Under the pieces are notes generated by a model that did not search any database, was not told where the DNA came from, and worked only from the letters and a program-made list of their open reading frames with translations. From assembly GCA_040394775.1 (NCBI GenBank), contig JBEBRN010000015.1, positions 1 through 50,655 of the forward strand: a DNA stretch of 50,655 nt, in the 5' to 3' direction. Shown one piece after another: positions 25,963 to 34,400 of the stretch; within the stretch, counting starts at the first letter, position 1; each line of letters starts with the position of its first letter. The DNA comes from 40-80 sp040394775 (GTDB lineage Bacteria > Bacteroidota > Bacteroidia > Flavobacteriales_D > Crocinitomicaceae). The translations under genes and the position numbers were made by a program.

Positions 25963-27384
25963 ATGAGATTAAAACACATTTTATATTTAAGTATCGTTAC
26001 CATTCTAATCGCAAGTTGCGGATTAAAAGACCGTTATCAACAACCAGAGATTGAGCAAAAATTACAAGAAGGCGTTGTTCGAGACAATACTTCGACAGAC
26101 TCTACCTCTTTAGCGGATATCACTTGGCAGAGTTTCTTTTCCGATGCACAGTTGAAATCACTGATAGATGAAGGTTTGAAAAACAACTATAATCTTCAAA
26201 ATGCGGTATTACAAATTTCGGCAGCAGAGGCTACATTGAAGCAAAGTAAATTAGCGTTTCTTCCCAATTTAAACTTCACGCCGACCGCGACGTTTAACAA
26301 GTCTTCTAAGAATGCTTTGAACTTCCCTTCAAATGTCAATATAAATTTACAGACAGCTACCGTTTCACTTGGGCTTTCGACCAATTGGGAAATTGATATC
26401 TGGGGGAAATTAGCCAGTCAAAAAAGAGCGAACTTAGCGAGTTGGATAGCCTTTAAATCTTCTAAAAATGCCGTTCAAACAGCATTAATTTCTGGAATTG
26501 CAAATGCTTATTATACATTATTAGCGCTAGATAAGCAACTTTTAATTACAGAAGAAACCATTCAACTTCGTCAAAAAACAGTAGAAGCATTAAAAGCTTT
26601 AAACATTTCTAGCACAGCAACAAGCGCTGATGTTTCATTAGCAGAGTCGAACTTGTATGCTGCACAAATAACAGCGGTTGAAATCAAGCAAGCGATACGA
26701 GAAACAGAGAATCTTATTTGTGTATTAATCGCTTCACCGTTGAAGGAAATTCCACGCGGAAATTTAGATGCTCAATCGATGAACGCAGAACTTAAAACAG
26801 GTGTTTCAATGCTTCTATTATCAAATAGACCCGATGTTTATGCAGCAGAAATGGATTTCCGTAAAGAATATGAATTGGTAAATGCAGCAAAAGCAGCTTT
26901 ATACCCAAGTTTAAATCTTAATTCGGGCTCTATCGGTATAAGCGCTTTGACCACGAAAAGTCTATTCAGTATTAATTCATTCTTTGCTAATATTATTGGT
27001 GGAATTACGCAACCCATTTTCAATCAAGGGAGATTAAAAGCCAATGTAAAACTACAACGAGCCCGTCAGGAAATTGCTTTAAATAATTTCAAAAACACGT
27101 TGATTCAAGCAGGTGAGGAAGTATCAAATGCTATGTATGCTTATCAAACAATTGAAAACAAAAAAGGATTTAGAGATCAACAAGTAGATGCATTGCAAAA
27201 TGCCGTAAATGCCAATACAAAACTGTTGGAATTTAGCAGTCGCGTTACTTATACGGACGTTTTAGTTTCCGAACAAAACTTAATATCCGCTCAATTAAAT
27301 CAAGTTAATGATCAATTATTGCAATATCAAGCGATGATAGAATTGTACCGCGCATTAGGTGGAGGTTGGAAAACAACGGAATAA
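25963..27384 (+). CDS. RND efflux outer-membrane channel lipoprotein (TolC/NodT family)
   Basis: A 473-residue outer-membrane factor completing the tripartite pump. I use the ATG at 25963. The upstream in-frame codons overlap the permease gene, and MRLKHILYLSIVTILIASCG from 25963 is a clean lipoprotein signal with Cys at residue 19. Two repeated outer-membrane-efflux segments are visible: QSFFSDAQLKSLIDEGLKNNYNLQNA near 50-75, and LLSNRPDVYAAEMDFR near 285. They end in the family-typical YRALGGGW. Last gene of the operon, followed by an intrinsic terminator. Confidence 0.94.
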   Translation: MRLKHILYLSIVTILIASCGLKDRYQQPEIEQKLQEGVVRDNTSTDSTSLADITWQSFFSDAQLKSLIDEGLKNNYNLQNAVLQISAAEATLKQSKLAFLPNLNFTPTATFNKSSKNALNFPSNVNINLQTATVSLGLSTNWEIDIWGKLASQKRANLASWIAFKSSKNAVQTALISGIANAYYTLLALDKQLLITEETIQLRQKTVEALKALNISSTATSADVSLAESNLYAAQITAVEIKQAIRETENLICVLIASPLKEIPRGNLDAQSMNAELKTGVSMLLLSNRPDVYAAEMDFRKEYELVNAAKAALYPSLNLNSGSIGISALTTKSLFSINSFFANIIGGITQPIFNQGRLKANVKLQRARQEIALNNFKNTLIQAGEEVSNAMYAYQTIENKKGFRDQQVDALQNAVNANTKLLEFSSRVTYTDVLVSEQNLISAQLNQVNDQLLQYQAMIELYRALGGGWKTTE

Positions 27385-27404
27385 TTTCTACATTTAATTT
27401 GATT

Positions 27405-27431
27405 AAAAGAGTTGTTTTTAGCAACTCTTTT
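27405..27431 (+). terminator. Terminator of the RND efflux operon
   Basis: Stem AAAAGAGTTG (27405-27414) / CAACTCTTTT (27422-27431) with a seven-base loop and a continuing T-run, 20 bases after the channel gene stop. Confidence 0.9.
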
Positions 27432-27461
27432 TTTGATTTAAACTATGTTGAAAATTACATA

Positions 27462-27546
27462 GATAATCGGATAAAACCGTTTATCTGTGTTAAATTTTAC
27501 AAAACTTGTTAAAATATTTGGGGATAATCGGAAAAAATCCGATTAT
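27462..27546 (+). promoter_or_regulatory. Repeated operator-like sequences upstream of abiEi
   Basis: Two related units 61 bases apart. GATAATCGGA (27462-27471) is followed by a one-mismatch inverted arm (CCGTTTATC). GATAATCGGA (27523-27532) is followed by a perfect inverted arm, giving ATAATCGGA-AAAAA-TCCGATTAT (27524-27546). Each unit continues into TGTGxTTAAATTT. AbiEi antitoxins are known to bind inverted repeats at their own promoter, and these are good candidates. The second TAAATTTG (27553-27560) matches the -7 box and lies only six bases before the ATG. Confidence 0.65.
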
Positions 27547-27566
27547 TGTGGTTAAATTTGACAGAG

Positions 27567-28205
27567 ATGGGAATTAGAAGAAAAATAAGCGAATATACAC
27601 ATGCACCGATACCACATCATATCGTGATGGAAGCACTAGTGGAATATAGAAGACCCAACGACAAAATAAGTGAACTATTAAAAAGTGGTATTTTGCTTTC
27701 TTTAAAAAAAGGAGTATACATTCCTGGTCCCGAATCAAATTTAGCTACACCTGATTTATTTGTCATTGCGAATAATCTGAGAGGTCCCAGTTATATATCA
27801 TTAGAAACGGTTTTATCCTATTGGGGATTGATTCCAGAGCGGGTTCATGAAATAAGTTCTGTTACTTTAAAAAGAACAAACGTTTATGACACACCAATAG
27901 GGCGTTTTAGTTATCGCACTATTCCGTCTCCTTACTATTCTTTTGGTTTAGAACAAACCATGATTTCACCCGACCAAGTAGCGATGATAGCATCGAGAGA
28001 AAAAGCAATTTGTGATAAAATCATACTCACTTCAGGTGTAAATTTGAGAAGCGTGGCACAAACAATTAATTTCTTAGTCGAAGACCTTCGAATTGATCGA
28101 TATTTACTGGAAGAGTTAGATTATGAAGTAATATCCACATGGATAGAAGACGCTCCAAAAAAATCAAGTTTAAGTATGTTAGTTAAAACCCTCCGTGAGT
28201 TATGA
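27567..28205 (+). CDS. AbiEi-type antitoxin (type IV toxin-antitoxin)
   Basis: A 212-residue antitoxin and likely transcriptional autorepressor of an AbiE pair. The N-terminal part (about 1-75) resembles a winged helix (MEALVEYRRPNDKISELLKSG, then LKKGVYIPGP). The larger C-terminal domain carries the family's PSYISLETVLSYWGLIPE and SREKAICDKI segments. I use the ATG at 27567; an in-frame TTG at 27546 would fall inside the operator-like palindrome. The stop overlaps the toxin start by four bases (ATGA), the usual coupling of these pairs. AbiE systems act in abortive phage defence or plasmid maintenance. Confidence 0.88.
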   Translation: MGIRRKISEYTHAPIPHHIVMEALVEYRRPNDKISELLKSGILLSLKKGVYIPGPESNLATPDLFVIANNLRGPSYISLETVLSYWGLIPERVHEISSVTLKRTNVYDTPIGRFSYRTIPSPYYSFGLEQTMISPDQVAMIASREKAICDKIILTSGVNLRSVAQTINFLVEDLRIDRYLLEELDYEVISTWIEDAPKKSSLSMLVKTLREL

Positions 28206-29056
28206 TTAAAGAATGGATTGCAGCCTATAATCCTCAAAATGAAGAGGACGTTATTGCAGCATTGAGAGAGATGATGCAAGAAATAGCACTTGCAGGATTG
28301 TCACGCACTGACTTTTTTGAAAAAGCAGCTTTTTACGGAGATACGGCTCTACGAATTTTTCATGATTTAGATCGCTATTCTGAAGATCTTGACTTTTCAT
28401 TATTGGAAGTTGACCCAAAATTTTCGTTAGAGCCGTATTTGTTGGCAATAATAACTGAATTTGAAGCATTAGGAATACACGTGAGTATACGTGAGAAAAT
28501 TAAAAAGCAACAAACAGCGATAGAATCAGCATTTCTAAAATCAGAAACGATATGGAAAGAATTAGTTTTGGAAGATATTGTCAAGCAAGCCGGTATTCAG
28601 TCCAATAAGAATATCAAGATAAAAATAGAAGTCGATCGTCGGCCTCCATTAGGATTTAATACGGAGGAAAAATTATTGGTTCGTCCTTTTTCATTTTATG
28701 TGAAATGCTTTGATTTACCGAGTTTATTTGCTGGAAAGATGCATGCCCTTTTATATCGTAAATGGCTAAATCGTGTGAAGGGAAGAGATTGGTATGACAT
28801 GGAATGGTATATTCGAAAAGGTGTTCCACTCGATATTCGTCATTTTTTAGCACGTGCCAAAGAAACAGGAGATTGGACAGGAAACACTATTTCTTCCGAT
28901 CAAATTTTGAACTTATTGAATAAAAAAATCGATAATATCTCTATTGAAAGTATCAAAGACGATATCATTCCTTTCATAAAAGATGATTCTATTCTTAAAA
29001 TATGGAGTCCAGAATACTTTAAGGATTTAATCAAAAAATTAAAATTCATCGATTAA
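28202..29056 (+). CDS. AbiEii/AbiGii-family nucleotidyltransferase toxin
   Basis: A 284-residue nucleotidyltransferase-fold toxin. Relatives transfer nucleotides to targets such as tRNA and halt growth. The active-site block is residues 44-66: the DxD metal-binding pair is Asp62 and Asp64 (SEDLDF), and Lys179 or a neighbour lies in the FAGKMHALLYRKW segment. The late KGRDWYDMEW motif (about 197-206) is the family's KxRDxYD. The phosphate-binding motif reads FYGDTALRIF, with Asp47 where the family normally has Gly or Ser, which might weaken activity. It is translationally coupled to the antitoxin gene and followed by a bidirectional terminator. Confidence 0.88.
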   Translation: MIKEWIAAYNPQNEEDVIAALREMMQEIALAGLSRTDFFEKAAFYGDTALRIFHDLDRYSEDLDFSLLEVDPKFSLEPYLLAIITEFEALGIHVSIREKIKKQQTAIESAFLKSETIWKELVLEDIVKQAGIQSNKNIKIKIEVDRRPPLGFNTEEKLLVRPFSFYVKCFDLPSLFAGKMHALLYRKWLNRVKGRDWYDMEWYIRKGVPLDIRHFLARAKETGDWTGNTISSDQILNLLNKKIDNISIESIKDDIIPFIKDDSILKIWSPEYFKDLIKKLKFID

Positions 29057-29068
29057 ACTCATACTTAA

Positions 29069-29094
29069 AAACGCTATGAATTACCATAGCGTTT
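29069..29094. terminator. Bidirectional terminator between abiEii and purS
   Basis: Perfect ten-base stem AAACGCTATG/CATAGCGTTT with a six-base loop, A- and T-rich on either flank, between two convergent genes. Confidence 0.85.
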
Positions 29095-29128
29095 CTCTAT
29101 ATTCTCATACGGAAAAAGTATCCGTGAA

Positions 29129-29380
29129 TTAAGCTTTCTCAATTGAAAACGTATAGCTTTCCATGATTTGGTTCGCTAACAATTTCTTACAAGCAGTTTC
29201 GACTAATTCGTTTGCTTCTGACTCATTTGCTGCCTCAACGAATAAACGTATGTGACGACCAACGCGCACATTTGTAATTTGAGAAAGACCAATATTTATC
29301 ATACTAGTGCTAACAGCCTTACCTTGAGGGTCTAATAAATTATCCAAAGGCATTACATCGATTTCTGCTTTAAATTTCAT
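29129..29380 (-). CDS. purS: Phosphoribosylformylglycinamidine synthase subunit PurS
   Basis: An 83-residue accessory subunit that bridges PurL and the glutaminase PurQ in the fourth step of purine synthesis. The family pattern is visible in LLDPQGKAVSTSMINIGLSQITNVRVGRHIRL, with the DPQG loop, and the alternating beta-alpha-beta layout fits. A stand-alone PurS implies that the genome uses the split PurS/PurL/PurQ enzyme. Neither partner is in this window. Its start overlaps the pssA stop by four bases, so it is translated as the second gene after phosphatidylserine synthase. Confidence 0.87.
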   Translation of the reverse strand: MKFKAEIDVMPLDNLLDPQGKAVSTSMINIGLSQITNVRVGRHIRLFVEAANESEANELVETACKKLLANQIMESYTFSIEKA

Positions 29381-30174
29381 GTCTTTATATTTTTTACAAA
29401 TTTATGCTCTATTACTGAAAAAGCAAGGTATAACAGAATAATAATTGGAATTGCTATTAATTTCAATAGAATAACTGCTATTAAAGTCATCAATAAAAAC
29501 GAATAACGCACCTTGTTTTCATTCCAACCATACGTCTTAAACTTTAGTGAGAACAACGGTAATTCAGCGATGAGAAGATAACTAAAAAGCATGATACACA
29601 ACACCAATACAGAAGGATGAAAAAAGTAAGGAATCAAAAATAAGGAAAGACTGTTTTTCTCAATCGTGAATAGTAATAATGGAAAAATCATGAAAAACAA
29701 TGTATTGGCAGGTGTTGGTAATCCAATAAAAGAAGTGGTCTGTCGTGTATCAATATTGAATTTAGCCAAACGAAACATCGAAAAAACTGGAATTAAAAGT
29801 GTTAGTAATGGTAAGTAATTAAATATTTCACCTGCTAATACACCTTGAAACCAGATAGAAAAATAATATTGCGTTGTTGCACCATCAAGAGAAATAAGGT
29901 CAGTAACACCTAAAGAAGGTAATATTACAAGCATCCAAATTCCAGGAGCTAGTCCAAAAGAAACCATATCCGCTAAGGAATCTAATTCTTTTCCAAGGAC
30001 ACTAAACTGATTTAATAGTCGAGCAGAAAATCCATCTAAATAATCAAAAATGAGAGAACCAAAGATGGGAAAAACGGCTAAATCAACTCTTCCAGCAAGC
30101 GAAAAAATGATCGAAATAATCCCGCACACCAAATTCATGGCAGTCAATAAGTTGGGTATGTTAAATATTTGCAT
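29377..30174 (-). CDS. pssA: CDP-diacylglycerol--serine O-phosphatidyltransferase
   Basis: An inner-membrane enzyme making phosphatidylserine, the precursor of phosphatidylethanolamine. The CDP-alcohol phosphotransferase motif is complete: D47-G48-x2-A51-R52-x8-G61-x3-D65-x3-D69 (YLDGFSARLLNQFSVLGKEL, then DSLAD). About seven to eight hydrophobic helices follow, and the opening IPNLLTAMNLVCGI is typical of PssA. The protein has 265 residues. First gene of a two-gene unit with purS. A candidate -7 box lies 51 bases upstream. Confidence 0.92.
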   Translation of the reverse strand: MQIFNIPNLLTAMNLVCGIISIIFSLAGRVDLAVFPIFGSLIFDYLDGFSARLLNQFSVLGKELDSLADMVSFGLAPGIWMLVILPSLGVTDLISLDGATTQYYFSIWFQGVLAGEIFNYLPLLTLLIPVFSMFRLAKFNIDTRQTTSFIGLPTPANTLFFMIFPLLLFTIEKNSLSLFLIPYFFHPSVLVLCIMLFSYLLIAELPLFSLKFKTYGWNENKVRYSFLLMTLIAVILLKLIAIPIIILLYLAFSVIEHKFVKNIKT

Positions 30175-30224
30175 TATTTTTAATGTACATTACACTCAAT
30201 TAAGTTTGAATGCGTAAATTTATA

Positions 30225-30232
30225 CAAAATTA
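30225..30232 (-). promoter_or_regulatory. Candidate -7 box for pssA-purS
   Basis: TAATTTTG on the minus strand matches TAnnTTTG, with a TTG about 17 bases further upstream. The implied leader is about 45 bases. The site lies in the 124-base region divergent to the PorV-like gene. Confidence 0.4.
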
Positions 30233-30298
30233 AGAAGAATAGTAAAACACAATATTTTTTAGTATCGTCGTTTTAATAATATCAATTGATAACTTATA

Positions 30299-31417
30299 AT
30301 GTTTTTTCATAAAGCCTTAATCACTTTTACACTAATTTCAACTCTACCTACTATCTTATTTTCACAAGGTAGTGTTGCCCCTAAATACTCTAACGAATTT
30401 TTACAAATTGGCGTTAGTGCAGATGCTTTAGGTATGTCGAACGCAGTTGTTGCTAAGACCAACTCCGTCCATTCTGGATATTGGAATCCAGCGGGTTTAA
30501 CTGAACTTGAAGATGGCTTTAATGTTGGTGCTATGCACTCCGAATACTTTGCAGGAATTGCTAAGTACGATTATCTTTCTATTGGAAAAAAAATTGATGA
30601 AAAAAGTGCGTTTGGATTTTCAGCCATTCGTTTTGCAGTTGATGATATACCGAACACCACACAACTTATCGATAATCAAGGAAATATAGATTATGAGCGA
30701 ATTAGCACATTTACAGCTGCCGATTATGCTTTTTTATTTTCATACGGGAGAAAGTTAAACGTTGAAGGATTAAGTGTTGGAGGTAACTTTAAAATTATTT
30801 ATCGTCAAATTGGAAAATTTGCAAAAGCGTGGGGGTTTGGATTGGACGGTGGTATTCAATACAAAAAAGGAGAACATTGGAAATTTGGATTAATGATGCG
30901 CGATGTTACTTCCACTTTCAACGCTTGGATATTTAATCTCGATTCTCAGATGCAGCAAACATTTGTGAATACTGGAAATGAACTGCCTACAAACGGCTTA
31001 GAATTAACACTACCACGTTTAATCTTCGGTGCTCACATGCAGTATCCATTGGGTAAAAAAGGATTCTTTATTGGTACTGAAATTGATCTTCCAATTACGA
31101 CGGACGGGCGAAGAAATACAATCATTCAATCAAAACCTTTTAGTATTGACCCATGTGTTGGGCTAGAAGTTGGCTTTAGAGAATATGTCACAATCAGAGC
31201 AGGTATTGGTAATATGCAATATATCAAAAACTTTGATGATAGCAGAACGTTTACTTTACAACCTAACATAGGGATAAGCGTTGGGATTAAGTATGTTACT
31301 TTGGATTATGCTTTTACCGATATCGGAGATGCCTCAACAGCGTTATATTCACATGTTATTTCATTAAGAGCCCGCATTGTTAAATCATCTAAAAAGGAAA
31401 ATCAAACGAAGCTATGA
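30299..31417 (+). CDS. PorV/PorQ family outer-membrane protein
   Basis: A 372-residue outer-membrane beta-barrel of the FadL-like PorV/PorQ group. PorV shuttles folded T9SS cargo from the translocon to the sortase. A signal peptide covers residues 1-22 (ends LFSQ). The family's N-terminal hatch motif is clear: FLQIGVSADALGMSNAVVA, then SGYWNPAGL. Strand-rich segments follow to the end. The gene overlaps the C25 sortase-like gene by four bases (ATGA), a strong hint that the two act together. It is probably a second PorV paralogue dedicated to that partner; the main PorV would be elsewhere. Confidence 0.85.
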   Translation: MFFHKALITFTLISTLPTILFSQGSVAPKYSNEFLQIGVSADALGMSNAVVAKTNSVHSGYWNPAGLTELEDGFNVGAMHSEYFAGIAKYDYLSIGKKIDEKSAFGFSAIRFAVDDIPNTTQLIDNQGNIDYERISTFTAADYAFLFSYGRKLNVEGLSVGGNFKIIYRQIGKFAKAWGFGLDGGIQYKKGEHWKFGLMMRDVTSTFNAWIFNLDSQMQQTFVNTGNELPTNGLELTLPRLIFGAHMQYPLGKKGFFIGTEIDLPITTDGRRNTIIQSKPFSIDPCVGLEVGFREYVTIRAGIGNMQYIKNFDDSRTFTLQPNIGISVGIKYVTLDYAFTDIGDASTALYSHVISLRARIVKSSKKENQTKL

Positions 31418-34400
31418 AAAGGCTGGTACTACTACTCTTTATTTTAGTTTTAAACTTTCCTATTTTCTCTCAAGAAAATGGTAATGAATGGATTAACTAC
31501 AACCAAGAATATTATCGTTTTAAAGTTCACACTACTGGTATACATAAGCTTACATATGGAATACTCCTAGAGGCAGGAATCGATTTCAATACAGTAACAC
31601 CTCAACAATTTCAAGTTTTCGGAAAGCAAAAACAAATTCCTATTTATATATACGGAGGATATGATAATTCCTTTGATCCGGGTGATTATATCCTGTTTTT
31701 TGGAGAGAGAAATGACGGATGGTTAGACTCATTATTGTACGTTAATCCAGAAGGTATTGGAAATCCTGATTATAGTTTATATAGCGATACCATCAGCTAT
31801 TTTTTTACGTGGAATAACAGTGTAACAAACCTACGCTATCAATGGTATGATGATCAAGATTTTGGAAATATTACAAACACTACCGAGTACGTTATAAATA
31901 AATCAATTCTGTCATATAGTAACAACTATTATGATATAAAAGATGTCAATGGATATAGCTCTAGTTCTTACTTTTTAGATGGTGAAGGTTGGTCAGCTGG
32001 ACAAATAAATGGCGTAAACGGCGCGACCAAACTATACAACATGCCAACCCCATCACCTTACACAGGAGCTAACGCTCCCACTACCAAATTCATTGGTTTA
32101 TCAATTTCAAATTCAAACGCTACCAATACCGTTATTCCAAATGGACCTAATCACAATCTTGCATGGCTCATTGGAACTTCACAACTGCAATTTTACTTTG
32201 AGGAATTCACGGGATATCAACAAAAAAGAGCCATGTTTGATATTCCTTCGAACATGCTAATAAATGGAAATACACCCATTCGATTTAAGATTGCTAGTTC
32301 ATCAAATTACGCCACTGATTATCAGGCAGTTTCTTATATATCGCTAGAATACCCAATGATTCCAACTTTAAACAATGGAAATTTTGGGCGTTTTATCATA
32401 AAGAACAATTCCTCAAACACTAGTAGTAAAGTTATCTTAAGTGAAGCACCCCTAAGTAATCAAGGGTGGATTTTTGTTCAAGGTACTCATCCTAAAGTAA
32501 TCCCCGCAAGTATAATATCTTCTAATACCTATCAATTTTTATTACCCAATTCTCCTGTAAATAGTGAACAAGAAGTTATTATAGCAAATGCTGATAGCTA
32601 TATTACAGTTAATGAAGTAAGTGCTGTTTCAAACAACAAACGCTTTACGCGTTACACAGTTGATCCAAATGACGATAAAGTCGTCTTAATGGTGTACAAT
32701 TCCATTATGCTAGAATCGGCTCAAAACTATGCTAACTATCGTAGAAGTCCAGCTGGAGGAAGTTATTCAGTAATATTAGCAGACATTGATCAATTATCGA
32801 TGCAGTATGGAGGCGGAATTGAAAAACACATTATAGGTATTCGACGTTTTGCACAGGATATTAGTAATTCATCCAATTTTATTCCTCAAGCACTCTATTT
32901 ATTAGGAAAAGGAGTGCGAGAATCCAATGATATGAACAGCAATGCTGCTGGAGCCAGAAAAAGTGCTGCTTATAGAGCTATAAATTTAGTTCCTAGCTTT
33001 GGATATCCTTCTAGTGACGCATTGATAACAGCTGGGCTAGGAAACACAACATGGGAACCACTAATTCCAACAGGAAGAATCGCTGCTAACAACAATCAAG
33101 AATTAAATGAATACCTTGAAAAAGCGAAGCAACATGACGAATATAATAATCCTAACTCAATTTCATACACTTCAGAAAACAGAGATTGGCAAAAACATAT
33201 CATCCATTTTTCCGGTGGACTAAACACAGCCGATCAAAACGAATTCTTTTATTATCTAAATGGTATGAAAGGGATTATAGAAGATTCTCTTTATGGTGGT
33301 AATGTTTTAACCGTTCGTAAAATAAGTAGTCTTCCATTAGATCCTGTTGTGGTTTCTGAAGTTACAGACCGAATTACTCAAGGAGCTTCTATTCTAAACT
33401 TTTTTGGTCATGCATCAGCAGATGGATTTGAAATTAACATTGACGAACCTTCCAATTGGCATAATCAAGGGAAATATCCATTAGTAATTGGAAACGCTTG
33501 CTATTCAGGAGATATTTATCATTATACTCCTTCTATAAGCGAACGTTTTATTCTTACTCCTCAACAAGGAGCCATTGCCTTTATCTCAACTGTTAAAACA
33601 GGATTCTCATTTAGTTTAAATTACTACACTTCAGAGTTTTATCGTCAATTAGGTTTTAAAAACTATCATAAACCTTTAGGTTATCTAATGAAACAAACGA
33701 TTCGTAGTATTCACGATATGTATACACCTACTATTTACAATGAGACGACCTGCCATCAAATGTCTTTACATGGAGACCCTCTTTTAATCATTAACTCTCA
33801 CGAAAAGAGTGAAATAGAGATTGATGACGCTTCTCTCTACTTTGAACCTCAACAATTTGATTTATCATTAGACAGTATTACTGTCAATTTAATTTTAACG
33901 AATATTGGAAAATCGGTGACCGATACATTTACCGTAGATTTAACCCGTACTTTTTCCAATGGAGTTGATTCAAGTTATCATTTTCTCATTCCAAAATTAG
34001 ATTATAAAGATACATTGACGTTTAAAATACCATTTGGAGGTAGCGTTGCAGCTGGTATCAATCAATTTGCAGTAGATGTTGATTTGCCGTCACAAATTGA
34101 TGAATACATGAACATCACTAATAATCAAATTAAGAAAAATTTATTCGTTAATATTGATGGAATTGTACCTGTTTATCCTTACAATTTTGCAGTAATACCT
34201 AAAGACACAATAACAGTAAAGGCAAGCACAATCAATCCTTTAGCCAATTGGCGTACCTATCGATTTGAGTTAGATACCACGGATTTATACAACAGTCCTG
34301 AAAAACGCTACGCGCTCGTGACAGGTTATGGGGGTGTAAAAGAAGTAGCTTACAACAATTGGCTAGGAAATAATGGAATGCAAAAATCACTTATCTGTTC

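Noticed and set aside
27462..27546. CRISPR repeat-spacer unit
   Set aside because: Only two diverged copies with internal palindromes, directly upstream of an AbiEi gene; an operator explains them better.
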